A DNA stretch of 64,000 nt from Pukyongia sp963768085 (lineage in GTDB: Bacteria; Bacteroidota; Bacteroidia; Flavobacteriales; Flavobacteriaceae), in the NCBI GenBank assembly GCA_963768085.1, contig CAVYGO010000003.1, forward strand, positions 1,674,001 through 1,738,000, read 5' to 3'. The translations under genes and the position numbers were made by a program. Within the stretch, counting starts at the first letter, position 1; each line of letters opens with the position of its first letter. This document shows, piece by piece, positions 8,656 through 17,764 of this stretch. A model generated the notes under the pieces. The model was not told the DNA's origin. It made no database searches and worked only from the letters and a program-made list of their open reading frames with translations.

Positions 8656-9744
8656 TTAGAACCCAAGTTTATCTTCGAACCATCCAAAGAATTTTCGCAT
8701 GGGTTTGTTGTCGTTAAATCGATATCCAAGGTGAAGCGAAAAGTACACGTTATCCCTGGAAAATTGATCCTCTTGATTATTGGAGTAATTATAATTTCGC
8801 CATTGAAGATTACCTCCAAAAAACCATCTATAACTATTATATCCCATCGCAAGTTCACCACTCAAACCTAAGGTAAAATTATTGAATACTTCCTTTTCGG
8901 GTAATCCATTATCATATTTATAGGAAGAATTTGTATATCCGATGCCAGGATGCAGACCAGCTGTGGCAAACCACTTCTTATTATGAACGAAAGTATGTAA
9001 ATATCCAACCTGGGAGAAAATATCTATGCTGTTGATTTGTTTTAAATCATCATTTACACCAGAGCTTTGAAGATTTGGTTGTATCCAGCTATAGGAATAT
9101 GTTATTCTTGGAATTATACTACCAGCACTCTTAAGTTGTCTTTCGGTCTGTGCATAATGCGCTCGAAACGAATAATTTCGATTGGCTATAAAAAAAGTGC
9201 TTCCTGTAAAAATATTTAGGGTAGTATTACTTAAATATCCTTCCTCAATTTGAGAGGAGGATATCTGATTTTCAAAAAAGAATCCCTTGTTATAGCTGTA
9301 ACTTAACTCCTGTCTCCAACGGTCTGAGTAAAAGAAATTAAGTTTGACTTTAAACGATTCACCTCTTTTAATGTCCGGGTTGTTCGCTGTTTTTGTGAGG
9401 AATTTTGGAGTAAAATATACCCCTAATGCGACCCATTTATAGTCAAATGTGGTACCCAAAAAATATTCGGATACAGGTTTAAGATCTAATACTTCTCCTG
9501 TACGGCCATTTGTGAACTGCAAGTTGGCCACATCTGAGGTGAATTCAGTTTTTATGATTATGTTTTCAAAATAATTTACACGATAAGACGGGTCGTAGCC
9601 TATGACTTCTGCATGTTGAGCCTGCATCTCCAAATCGTAGGTTCTAATTGGCTGCCCATGAAGAAAACTAATGCCCGTTATCGAAAGGATTAGTAAAAAA
9701 GTGAACTGTCTTAAAGCTTCGCTCTGAATTTTTAACATAAACAT
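8656..9744 (-). CDS. Predicted outer-membrane beta-barrel protein, DUF4421-like
   Basis: A 362-residue protein with an N-terminal signal peptide (FTFLLILSITGISFLHG, cleavage about residue 30). Many alternating amphipathic strands follow, ending in a terminal-strand-like YFSLHLGYRF and a short tail. The pattern RTYDLEMQAQHAE...YFENIIIKTEF followed by a Y/F-rich barrel fits the DUF4421 family common in Flavobacteriia, which has no assigned function. It is preceded by the PagL-like gene on the same strand (45-bp gap), so the two may be co-transcribed. Confidence 0.7.
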   Translation of the reverse strand: MFMLKIQSEALRQFTFLLILSITGISFLHGQPIRTYDLEMQAQHAEVIGYDPSYRVNYFENIIIKTEFTSDVANLQFTNGRTGEVLDLKPVSEYFLGTTFDYKWVALGVYFTPKFLTKTANNPDIKRGESFKVKLNFFYSDRWRQELSYSYNKGFFFENQISSSQIEEGYLSNTTLNIFTGSTFFIANRNYSFRAHYAQTERQLKSAGSIIPRITYSYSWIQPNLQSSGVNDDLKQINSIDIFSQVGYLHTFVHNKKWFATAGLHPGIGYTNSSYKYDNGLPEKEVFNNFTLGLSGELAMGYNSYRWFFGGNLQWRNYNYSNNQEDQFSRDNVYFSLHLGYRFNDNKPMRKFFGWFEDKLGF

Positions 9745-9789
9745 AAAAATTGTGTTTGCATCAAGAGAACTTTCAAAGACCTGATACGT

Positions 9790-10944
9790 TTACCATTTAA
9801 AAGGCTTCCAACCTACACCAATTTCGATCCAATCTGCTGCAGCTCCATTTTTGGTTTTAAGGCCAAGTTGGGCAAAGAAACTCTTTGAAATATCATACTG
9901 AATCGCAGGTCTTATAAAGAAGTTGCCTTTACCGCGATCATCAGTGAGATAGGTTCCTATTTGCGCCCTAATAGCTAATTTCCAGAACATAAAATCATAT
10001 CCGGCATGTGCTGCGATCAAATACCTGTCTGCTGTGTCTGGATAGGTAGACGCCAGGGAGTTGTCGAAAAATAAATCAAAACCTCCGGTTACCCCATGCA
10101 TACGATTAAAATAATGACGGTAGTCTAAAACCACAGTAAAAGCACCATAACGCAAATCGGTACCGGCATTTTCTTCATTTTGTACCGTACTGATCGCCGC
10201 GTATAGATCGATTGAATTGCTGAAGTCGTTTTTCTGAGAGGCAGGACGCTCGGGTCTTTCATGACGAGCAGGGACAACATTGGTGGTGTATGGATCTCTG
10301 TCTATTTTTTTCTGAAGCAGATTAAAGTTGTACCGCATTCCGGCATTAAATCCAAATAAATTGAGTCCGTAATTAGGTGTAAATGATCGGCCGTTACTGT
10401 AATGGGTTAAATCTAATCCGTATATAATATCCATTTCTCTTGTTAACTTATACGCTGCCCCGAAATGAATATTGAAATAAACCGCCATACGAGCCCCTAT
10501 AGCATCCTGAGTTGGGTTTGTTTCTGCATTATAGGGTTGCAGGTGATACGTTAGCCCCAGTGCCGGACTAATTTCCAAAACATTTCTACGGCTGGATTTG
10601 CTTAAAAAGAAGTTCACAAATCCGAACAATGCTGTTGGATTACCAAATACCTGTGGATCACCTACATTAGCAGTGTAGAAGCCTATCCCATAAGAAGAAA
10701 AACCTGTATCTCTAGTCCATGCATTGTCTTGAGACGGATGCCATGCAAATCGAATATCCATGGCAAAATAGCCGTAATTAACCTTGTCGTTAAGTTTTTC
10801 TCCGGAATAAATGTGCGCACCGGATAGACCTTTAATGGATATGCTTTTAAAGTTTCCTTCATTGTCATCCTGCGCATATAGACCTGTGATCATTATAAGA
10901 AAGAAGAATTTTACTAAAATCGATGTTTTTGATTTGATTGTCAT
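9790..10944 (-). CDS. Acyloxyacyl hydrolase (PagL-type lipid A 3-O-deacylase)
   Basis: A 384-residue outer-membrane protein with a signal peptide (LVKFFFLIMITGLYAQ). The middle carries the PagL active-site signature LTHYSNGR...PNYGLNLFG (near residue 190), with the His-Ser pair expected for 3-O-deacylation of lipid A. The N-terminal half forms the PagL barrel. The C-terminal 150 residues form a second barrel-like region, giving the long form common in Bacteroidota. The family assignment is firm; activity is inferred from the motif. A second, unrelated lipid A deacylase (LpxR type) lies at 26726-27706. Confidence 0.82.
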   Translation of the reverse strand: MTIKSKTSILVKFFFLIMITGLYAQDDNEGNFKSISIKGLSGAHIYSGEKLNDKVNYGYFAMDIRFAWHPSQDNAWTRDTGFSSYGIGFYTANVGDPQVFGNPTALFGFVNFFLSKSSRRNVLEISPALGLTYHLQPYNAETNPTQDAIGARMAVYFNIHFGAAYKLTREMDIIYGLDLTHYSNGRSFTPNYGLNLFGFNAGMRYNFNLLQKKIDRDPYTTNVVPARHERPERPASQKNDFSNSIDLYAAISTVQNEENAGTDLRYGAFTVVLDYRHYFNRMHGVTGGFDLFFDNSLASTYPDTADRYLIAAHAGYDFMFWKLAIRAQIGTYLTDDRGKGNFFIRPAIQYDISKSFFAQLGLKTKNGAAADWIEIGVGWKPFKW

Positions 10945-11055
10945 CCTAATTTTTTTTAGTCCCTTATAGGAGTTTATACTCTAAAATTACTGTATTTTCT
11001 CTTTATTCAAAATAACTGCCTGGCTCTTTGTTTATTTTTTTAAATCCAATGAAAC

Positions 11056-11317
11056 CTATACTTGATCCGGTAGATTCAGATCTTCCAGTTCATCCAGCTG
11101 TTTTAAAATCTCGAATGTCTTTTTGGCTTCTTCTTCATTTACCACACTTATAGCCGCACCTACGTGTACCAAGTACATAGTCATCGATTTCAGCTTCTGG
11201 AACTAATGCCAGGCTCACGTCTTTTATCACCCCATCGAAGGAAACTCTCCCGGTTTTAAAGATCTCTTCTGGGGGAGATGTTATCTCAATTAATTTACCT
11301 GGTATCGCTAGACACAT
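11056..11317 (-). CDS. hypC: Hydrogenase maturation chaperone HypC, frameshifted in this sequence
   Basis: HypC carries the Fe(CN)2CO group between HypD and the hydrogenase large-subunit precursor, using its N-terminal cysteine (MCLAIPGKLIEI). The uninterrupted frame stops after 60 residues at 11135. Removing one G from the GG at 11169-11170 (CC on the + strand) continues it as VHVGAAISVVNEEEAKKTFE to a stop at 11056-11058, giving 86 residues, the normal length. It is the last gene of the leftward hox/hyp operon, 9 bp after hypB. The error is most likely technical, since the 3' part is fully conserved. Confidence 0.9.
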
Positions 11318-11326
11318 AATGTAGTA

Positions 11327-12118
11327 TTATATTAAACTATATTGTTCATTGAGCCAGTGGTACCAATCCTTCATACCATCGCCTTTAGTCGCGGAAACTT
11401 CAAAAAACAATAAATTTGGATTGACCTTTAAAGCATTCTGTTTTATCATCTCTATATCTGTATCCAAATAAGGCAGAAGGTCGATCTTATTGATAATACA
11501 AATATCGGATGTGTGGAACATATCCGGGTATTTCAGCGGCTTGTCATCCCCTTCCGTTGTGCTTATAATTACAACTCGTTTACTCTCTCCGAGATCGAAC
11601 ATGGAAGGGCAGACCAGATTTCCTACATTTTCGATCATCAGGATTCCATGGTCTTCTATGGCCAATTTTCTAACTGCCTCCAATACTGAATCACTTTCGA
11701 GATGGCAACCTTTGCCGGTGTTAATTTGTAAAACCGGGACATCCAGAGCCGCAATACGCATGGCATCGTTCTGAGTCTTCTGATCACCCTCTATTACGTA
11801 AAAAGAAATGTTTTCTTTCAGGTCTTTCAATGTGCGTTCCAGAAGTGCGGTTTTTCCTGAACCGGGCGAACTTACCAGATTAAGGGCGAGTATTCGTTTT
11901 GCTTCAAAAAAGCCACGGTTCTTAGCTGCCATTAAATCGTTTTGATGAAGAATGTCTTCCTCTACCGCGATTACTTTATCCCGATGTATGTGATCGTGAT
12001 GATGATGCGTGTGTGGATGATCATGATCATGAGAATGATCCGGTTTGCTTTTTGCCGTCAACGGATCTAATATCATTACTTTGTTCTCTTCGGAAGAGCA
12101 ACCACAGGTTCCACACAT
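11327..12118 (-). CDS. hypB: Nickel-inserting hydrogenase maturation GTPase HypB
   Basis: A 263-residue GTPase that delivers nickel, with HypA, to the hydrogenase large subunit. It has the full set of nickel features: the N-terminal high-affinity site MCGTCGC, a histidine-rich nickel-storage stretch (residues about 28-45), and the G domain with P-loop SSPGSGKT near 83-90, ENVGNLVCP and NKIDLL. It is preceded by the protease gene with a 3-bp gap and followed by hypC. Confidence 0.97.
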   Translation of the reverse strand: MCGTCGCSSEENKVMILDPLTAKSKPDHSHDHDHPHTHHHHDHIHRDKVIAVEEDILHQNDLMAAKNRGFFEAKRILALNLVSSPGSGKTALLERTLKDLKENISFYVIEGDQKTQNDAMRIAALDVPVLQINTGKGCHLESDSVLEAVRKLAIEDHGILMIENVGNLVCPSMFDLGESKRVVIISTTEGDDKPLKYPDMFHTSDICIINKIDLLPYLDTDIEMIKQNALKVNPNLLFFEVSATKGDGMKDWYHWLNEQYSLI

Positions 12119-12121
12119 AGT

Positions 12122-12586
12122 TTAGTTATTAATTGTTAGTCTTAATAATTTGTTCTCAAAAAAATCCAGCGCATTCGAAAGATTACGTTCTGCATCGGCT
12201 GATAACCCTATTTTCAATTCAAATTCCTTACCTGAAATTCCCAAGGTATACGTTTCCGGATGCTTATTGTAAATACTTTCACATAAATATACCACTGTTC
12301 TTGGGTCGAGCTGATGCGTGCTGAAATGCTCTGTTCGGATCGATAAACAACGATCTAATTGATACCCCTGTGCAAATTGATCCAGATGCGCATCGATAAA
12401 ATATACAACATCGTAATTAGAGATAAGTTCGGCATCTTCAATTTGTAATTGATATCTGTATTCCAGATCGAATTCACCGGTCAATGTATCGTGTATAGAA
12501 TCCAGAAACGCCCAACCCAATCCATCATCGGATCGTCCGGAGTTACCAATTCCTATCAGTAATATTTTAGTTTCGCAATTTTTCAT
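12122..12586 (-). CDS. Hydrogenase large-subunit maturation protease
   Basis: A 154-residue endopeptidase of the HyaD/HycI/HoxW family. It clips the C-terminal extension of the large subunit after nickel insertion. The motif GIGNSGRSDDGLGWAF holds the conserved acidic residue that senses nickel, and YFIDAHLD holds the second metal-ligand region; STHQLDP follows. It overlaps hoxH by 20 bp, so production is coupled to its substrate. By position it corresponds to HoxW. Confidence 0.9.
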   Translation of the reverse strand: MKNCETKILLIGIGNSGRSDDGLGWAFLDSIHDTLTGEFDLEYRYQLQIEDAELISNYDVVYFIDAHLDQFAQGYQLDRCLSIRTEHFSTHQLDPRTVVYLCESIYNKHPETYTLGISGKEFELKIGLSADAERNLSNALDFFENKLLRLTINN

Positions 12587-14018
12587 CCAGAATATTTCCG
12601 TATTGGTCTATTATTGAAATGTCAAGAGGCATTTGCCCCAAAGCATGGGTCGCGCAGCTGAGACACGGATCATAAGCTCTAATTGCAACTTCAATCTGGT
12701 TCATCATTGCTTCCGTAACCCTTGGTTGACCGCTTATTTCGTTTTGAGCTACCCATCTTACAGCCCGATTCATCGCTTCGTTGTTATGTGTTGTTGACAC
12801 AATAAGATTACAACGCGTAATTCGGTCTTTATCATCTACTTCATAATGATGGATCAGGGTTCCTCTTGGTGCTTCTATAATTCCTATACCTTCGTTTCTT
12901 CTTGTTCCCTTGCGTATCAGGTCATTTGAAAGTATATCATCATCTTCCAGCAGGTTCTTCATCATTTCCGCACAATATAAGATCTCGATCAATCGTGCCC
13001 AATGCGTATGCATCGTCATATTGTTCGTATCTCCACCTGCTAACTTGAATTCAATCCTTTCTTTTTCTGCCAGTGGTGTTTCTATTCCGTCGCAAATATT
13101 AACTCGCGCAAGCGGACCCACCCGGTTCCAGCCATCTTCTCGACCAATGTGTTTTAGATATGGAAACTTCAGGTAGGACCATTTTTCAACACCTTCGTAG
13201 AAGTGATTGGCATAATCCACATCAGGGATATCGTCCAGTGTAATATTTCCTTCAGAATCTGTAGCGCGGAGATTACCATCGTACAATTCTAAAAAGCCGT
13301 TATCCTTCTTAACCAGTCCCAGGTGACCGGAAGGATATTTTGCGAAGCTGTCTAAAAATGCACTATTTTTCTGATGATATTCTTTCATGAAGTCCAATAT
13401 CTCCACAGACCATTCTATCATAGTATCAATGGATGGAAGCTCTTTTCCATCAAGGAATTTGTTGCGCTCCTTTACGGTGATCTTCTTGTGGACACCACCA
13501 GGAGTGGTAGAAATACCGTGAATACGCTTACCAGCTACCATTTTAATGATCTCCTGTCCGAATTTACGCATAAGGATCCCTTTCTTGGCTAGTGCGGGGT
13601 ACTCCATAGCGACACCAACCACATTTCTCTTAACCGGATCCGCATCGTAGCCAAACAATAAATCGGGAGATGCCAAATAGAAAAAATGCAATGCGTGCGA
13701 CTGGAATACTTGTCCGAAATGTAACAGCTTCCTTATTTTTTGAGCCGGCAACGACAGATCAGAAGGATCAATACCCACAATTTGATCTATTGCTTTTGCT
13801 GCTGCAAGATGATGGCTAACGGGACATATTCCGCACAATCGTTGTACAAGAACAGGTGCTTCCCAATAAGGATGTCCTTGAATGAAACGTTCAAAACCTC
13901 TAAACTCCACGATATGGAAAAAGGCATCCTTTACATTATTCTGATCGTCTAAATGGACAGTGACCTTGCCGTGCCCTTCAACTCTCGTTACCGGATCTAT
14001 AACTAATTTTTGTGACAT
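12567..14018 (-). CDS. hoxH: [NiFe]-hydrogenase large subunit HoxH
   Basis: A 483-residue catalytic subunit. The N-terminal L1 motif RLCGICPVSHH and the C-terminal L2 motif DPCLSCATH supply the four cysteines of the Ni-Fe site. After the L2 histidine there is a 25-residue extension (ALGQMPLDISIIDQY and on) that the adjacent protease would remove. Overall similarity and gene context (diaphorase subunits next door, no membrane cytochrome, no Tat signal) place it in group 3d, the cytoplasmic bidirectional NAD-linked hydrogenases. It would couple H2 oxidation or evolution to NAD(H). Confidence 0.95.
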   Translation of the reverse strand: MSQKLVIDPVTRVEGHGKVTVHLDDQNNVKDAFFHIVEFRGFERFIQGHPYWEAPVLVQRLCGICPVSHHLAAAKAIDQIVGIDPSDLSLPAQKIRKLLHFGQVFQSHALHFFYLASPDLLFGYDADPVKRNVVGVAMEYPALAKKGILMRKFGQEIIKMVAGKRIHGISTTPGGVHKKITVKERNKFLDGKELPSIDTMIEWSVEILDFMKEYHQKNSAFLDSFAKYPSGHLGLVKKDNGFLELYDGNLRATDSEGNITLDDIPDVDYANHFYEGVEKWSYLKFPYLKHIGREDGWNRVGPLARVNICDGIETPLAEKERIEFKLAGGDTNNMTMHTHWARLIEILYCAEMMKNLLEDDDILSNDLIRKGTRRNEGIGIIEAPRGTLIHHYEVDDKDRITRCNLIVSTTHNNEAMNRAVRWVAQNEISGQPRVTEAMMNQIEVAIRAYDPCLSCATHALGQMPLDISIIDQYGNILDEKLRN

Positions 14019-14039
14019 TTCTTTTAATTTTGAAAGGGG

Positions 14040-15305
14040 TTAATCATACTTAAATTCGTCGTGAGCTATGGAGAATTCCTCACCCAATAAGATACTTTTT
14101 ACTACCTTCCAGATGTGCTGAGCATTCGGCGGACAACCGGGTATGTAGTAATCGATTTTTACCACCTCATTACAGGGGTAAACGTTGTTCAGAAGTTTCG
14201 GAATATCTTCATGTCCCGGAACCACATCGGCTCCTACTTCGGTGGTCACACCATTGAGATAGGCTTCATCCAAACATTCTTTCAGTGGCACAAAATTTCG
14301 CATCGCCGGAATTCCTCCCATAATAGCGCATTCTCCAAATCCAACCAGGATATCACACTTCTTACGGAATTCACGTAATACCTCTACATTTTCTGAATTG
14401 GAACATCCACCTTCAACAAGTCCGATATGACATTGTTTACTGAATTTCTTAATATCGGTCAATGGTGATTTATTGAATTCCACAAGTTCCAGGACATCCA
14501 GAAGCTCGGTATCTATATCGAGTAGCGACATGTGACATCCGAAACAACCGGCAAGTGAGGTCGTGGCAATAATGAATTTCTCATCGTCTTTTTTATGGAT
14601 CTGATCTTTCTTCACCACGGGTTTTATGTCTTTACCCAGCAAGTCGTATTTACGGTCTCCGAAGGGTTGTTCGTGTATCATACCTTTTACGAGGATCGCT
14701 CCAACCGGGCATATATTCATTGCATGAATGGCTTCTGCTTCACTTAGATTTGCCTCCTGTTCATAGTCGATATTTACGCGGGTTTTAACCCCTCGTTGAA
14801 CAAAGGAAAATACATCCTTACCATCCTTCGTCTTCACTTCCTCCACACATCGCTTACAGAGTATGCAACGGTTAGATTCCATGATCATTCGTTTTGGGTT
14901 GAAGTCAACGATCTTATCGCTGAACACATGCGGGTAACGGGTTACCGTAATACCCATATCATAACCCAGGTTTTGCATATCGCAATTACCACTCTTCTCA
15001 CAGGATGGGCAGAAGTGGTTACCTTCCGCATAGAGCATTTCGATGATCGCCTTCCTGTTGTCCAGTAATTCCGGGCTGTTTACCTCTATGTCCATCCCTT
15101 CGGTCACCTTCACAGTACATCCTGTGGTTTCCCTGCCATTCAACTTCACCGTACATATTCTACAGGTTGCTAAAGGGTTCAGTTCCTTAAAATAACAGAG
15201 CGTTGGTATGTAAATTCCATTCTGTTTGGCAACATCTACAAGGTTCGTACCGGCTTCCGCCTGAACAGGCTTGCCATCGATTTTTATGTTTACCAGATTA
15301 TTCAT
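14040..15305 (-). CDS. hoxUY: Fused HoxU-HoxY: diaphorase iron-sulfur subunit joined to hydrogenase small subunit
   Basis: A 421-residue fusion. Residues 1 to about 220 are HoxU: a plant-type [2Fe-2S] site (C37, C48, C51, C63), a NuoG-type His-Cys3 site (H97, C99, C102, C108) and ferredoxin cysteines at C147, C150, C153 and C199. A charged linker (about 222-243) leads to HoxY, with proximal-cluster cysteines in LAGCFGC, VEGGCSN, GFGECAIMGG and IPGCPPN. In the well-studied group 3d enzymes these are separate proteins. The HoxY half ends with the usual FKYD-type terminus and both halves are full length, so this is not an obvious artefact. It overlaps hoxF by 8 bp. Confidence 0.93.
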   Translation of the reverse strand: MNNLVNIKIDGKPVQAEAGTNLVDVAKQNGIYIPTLCYFKELNPLATCRICTVKLNGRETTGCTVKVTEGMDIEVNSPELLDNRKAIIEMLYAEGNHFCPSCEKSGNCDMQNLGYDMGITVTRYPHVFSDKIVDFNPKRMIMESNRCILCKRCVEEVKTKDGKDVFSFVQRGVKTRVNIDYEQEANLSEAEAIHAMNICPVGAILVKGMIHEQPFGDRKYDLLGKDIKPVVKKDQIHKKDDEKFIIATTSLAGCFGCHMSLLDIDTELLDVLELVEFNKSPLTDIKKFSKQCHIGLVEGGCSNSENVEVLREFRKKCDILVGFGECAIMGGIPAMRNFVPLKECLDEAYLNGVTTEVGADVVPGHEDIPKLLNNVYPCNEVVKIDYYIPGCPPNAQHIWKVVKSILLGEEFSIAHDEFKYD

Positions 15306-17118
15306 AGTCGGAAGTCATTTCATTAATAATATTATCATAATCGCTTGTTGCGTCTTGCAGACTAAATGCCTTATTGAAATCTGTGTTCTCTGATAATCGT
15401 GCTTTGAAAACTTCGGGGAATTTCAGAATAGCATTGTTCAGGGCAGTCGAAGACATTTTCCCTAATCCACAGCGGCTTGTAGTTTTAATGATCTTGCTCC
15501 ATTCTTTTATATCTTCCAGGTCATCTTCTTCTGCGTGTCCAAGTTTCAATCTGTCAATCTTTTTATTCAGAAGAAAATTACCGGTTCGGCAAGGAACACA
15601 TATTCCACAAGATTCATCTACGAAGAAGTCGGCCACATTTTTCAATACTTCCAGCAGGTCTCTTTTCTTATTGAAGATCATAACAGAACCACCGGCTCTC
15701 AGACCAATATCGCTCATCTTTTCAGAATATTCATCGGGATCTTTGAATTGATATTGATACTCATCGGGCAGTAGGTTTTCTCCTGAAATTTCCCGGTCGA
15801 AATCAGCTTCCGATAAACATTCGCCGGCATAGCCGTTAAAGAGAATGAACTTCGGTTTTTTCGCCCTAACAAGTTTTAGGAATTCGCGAAGTTTCATACC
15901 CCATTCAATTTCATAGATACCGGGTTTCTTACAATCACCGGATACACTCAGCAATTTTGTGCCTGGTGTATGTTCCGTTCCCAGGGAAAGATATTTATCG
16001 AGACCCATATTGAGAATACGCGGCACCGCACAAAGTGTTTCTACATTGTTCACCACGGTAGGTTTTCCATTGAATCCTCTTTCAACCGGAAAATATTCTT
16101 TCGTACTGGGTTCACCTCGTTTTCCTTCCATAGAATGAATTAGCGCGGTTTCTTCTCCGCATACATAGGCGCCAGCACCCAAATGGATATAAATATCGAA
16201 ATCGAAAGGTTTTTTTGCTTTAATATTTTTACCGAGATACCCATTGTTGCGGTACTCTTCCAGTAATGCCTCGAGATTCTTCTTTAGGTACATATATTCT
16301 GCTCTCAGATAGATAGCACCCTGGGAAGACCCAACAGCATAGGCAGCCAGGATCATTCCTTCGATGAGTAATTCCGGATGCTTCTGAAGCAATACTCTAT
16401 CTTTAAAGGTTCCAGGTTCTCCCTCATCGGCATTACAGATAATATACCTGATATCCGCTTTATTATTGCGGCAAAACTCCCACTTCATGCCTGTTGGGAA
16501 AAAGGCTCCACCTCTCCCTGTCAGTTTAGATTTCTTCACGATCTCGATGACTTCAGAAGGTTCATACTCGTTGAGCTTAGATAAAGCCGAGAACGTGTTG
16601 TAAGGCTTAAAGAAGATCGTTCTTTCAGGTTCCGGGGTGTAACGGATATGCTTCTTAGGTTTATCACAAATTTTAGAAGTCTTCTCCTTGTTCTTTAATC
16701 GCGAGATAATTTCGTATACTTTTTCCGGAGTTAGATTGGTAAAAGGTTTAAAATTTATCAGGCAGGAGGGCTCCTGATCACTTAAACCAATACACGGAGT
16801 TTTAAAAAGTCCGAATTTACCATCTCCGGTTATTTGACCCATTTTTATACCTAATGCGTCTTCGAAGGCTTCCAGTACTTCTTTTCTCCCCGATAGTTCG
16901 GATACAACGGAATCGTTTAGATAAATGGTATATTTTCCACTGGGAAGTCTGTGGTAGAAATGGTAGAAGGTTACAACACCTTCAAGTTCCATTCTGGACA
17001 TTTCGAACTCGTGTGCGATTTTGGAAATGTCGTCATGACTAATGTGATTTTTTTTGCGTTGAATGTCCCAGATAACATCCATCAACTTGCTGCGGTCAAT
17101 TTTTTTCGCTGTTATCAT
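15298..17118 (-). CDS. hoxF: NAD-linked hydrogenase flavoprotein HoxF with HoxE-like N-terminus
   Basis: A 606-residue NADH-binding diaphorase subunit. Residues 1 to about 140 are a NuoE/HoxE-like domain. Where NuoE has its first cysteine pair this has NDSVV, and only one cysteine of the second pair remains in TPCIGLSD, so the [2Fe-2S] cluster there is probably lost. The flavin and NAD core follows (GRGGAFFPTGMKW, GAGAYVCGEETALIHSMEG). Near 505-555 are the [4Fe-4S] ligands SCGICVPCRTGN and SRCGLG. Size and layout match Ralstonia-type HoxF. The promoter carries an activator dyad at -41.5. Confidence 0.95.
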   Translation of the reverse strand: MITAKKIDRSKLMDVIWDIQRKKNHISHDDISKIAHEFEMSRMELEGVVTFYHFYHRLPSGKYTIYLNDSVVSELSGRKEVLEAFEDALGIKMGQITGDGKFGLFKTPCIGLSDQEPSCLINFKPFTNLTPEKVYEIISRLKNKEKTSKICDKPKKHIRYTPEPERTIFFKPYNTFSALSKLNEYEPSEVIEIVKKSKLTGRGGAFFPTGMKWEFCRNNKADIRYIICNADEGEPGTFKDRVLLQKHPELLIEGMILAAYAVGSSQGAIYLRAEYMYLKKNLEALLEEYRNNGYLGKNIKAKKPFDFDIYIHLGAGAYVCGEETALIHSMEGKRGEPSTKEYFPVERGFNGKPTVVNNVETLCAVPRILNMGLDKYLSLGTEHTPGTKLLSVSGDCKKPGIYEIEWGMKLREFLKLVRAKKPKFILFNGYAGECLSEADFDREISGENLLPDEYQYQFKDPDEYSEKMSDIGLRAGGSVMIFNKKRDLLEVLKNVADFFVDESCGICVPCRTGNFLLNKKIDRLKLGHAEEDDLEDIKEWSKIIKTTSRCGLGKMSSTALNNAILKFPEVFKARLSENTDFNKAFSLQDATSDYDNIINEMTSDYE

Positions 17119-17143
17119 TGATCGTGTATATTAGGTTTACACT

Positions 17144-17187
17144 CAAAAATATAACTGTTTTAGGATGTTACTAATGACTAAAGTCAT
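17144..17187 (-). promoter_or_regulatory. hoxF promoter with CRP/FNR-like dyad at -41.5
   Basis: The dyad ATGAC-TAAA-GTCAT is at 17174-17187 (core centre 17180.5). On the minus strand the -7 box TATTTTTG runs 17151-17144, its first base 29.5 bp from the dyad centre. The predicted transcript starts near 17139, 21 bases before the hoxF ATG. No -33 TTG is needed if an activator binds here. Confidence 0.75.
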
Positions 17188-17292
17188 AGAAATAAAAAAA
17201 TGATAAAAATTTTTCTATCAAGATCTCATATGCCTGAAAAATAATAAGTTAAGTACTGATTTGTTTGCTGAAATCCAAGTATTTCAGTCATT

Positions 17293-17634
17293 TCAGAATG
17301 TTTCAAGACTTTTCACGCGTAAATCTTTGCCACGGATAATTTCCTTATCGAAACTTTCACATTTCGGGCAGGGATCATGCACAAAATCAATGAGAAATTC
17401 TGTACTGCATTGCCGGCAGCAGGCAATAGCCTGAATTTTGGTAATACTTTTTTTGGCCTTCTCCAGAACGCTATCTTTTACAGCCGACTCCCACACAAAA
17501 TCGAGCGCACTGAATTCTATCCCGGCAAGAGTACCGATCTCCAATTCGATGGCAGCGAATTGATTAACAGATGCTTTTTTTGCTTCTTTTTCAGCTATTT
17601 CAACAATATTCAGTGCGATAGACATTTCGTGCAT
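17293..17634 (-). CDS. hypA: Nickel chaperone HypA
   Basis: A 113-residue protein. It starts MHEMSIAL, with the essential nickel-binding His2, and has a zinc-binding domain formed by CCRQC and CPKC. It passes nickel to HypB and the HoxH precursor. It lies upstream of hoxF on the same strand, but 174 bp separate them and hoxF has its own regulated promoter. The 130-bp gap to the divergent hypF must hold promoters for both; I see no activator dyad in it. Confidence 0.95.
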   Translation of the reverse strand: MHEMSIALNIVEIAEKEAKKASVNQFAAIELEIGTLAGIEFSALDFVWESAVKDSVLEKAKKSITKIQAIACCRQCSTEFLIDFVHDPCPKCESFDKEIIRGKDLRVKSLETF

Positions 17635-17764
17635 AAGCCTTTATTTAGTGCAATAAAACTACAATTCTAAAATGATAAGAAATATATTTCATTAAAAAAT
17701 TTCGGATCGATCATGTTGTAAAGTTCAGCTCAATTCTAAATTTAGATTATCTTCGGAATTCGGT

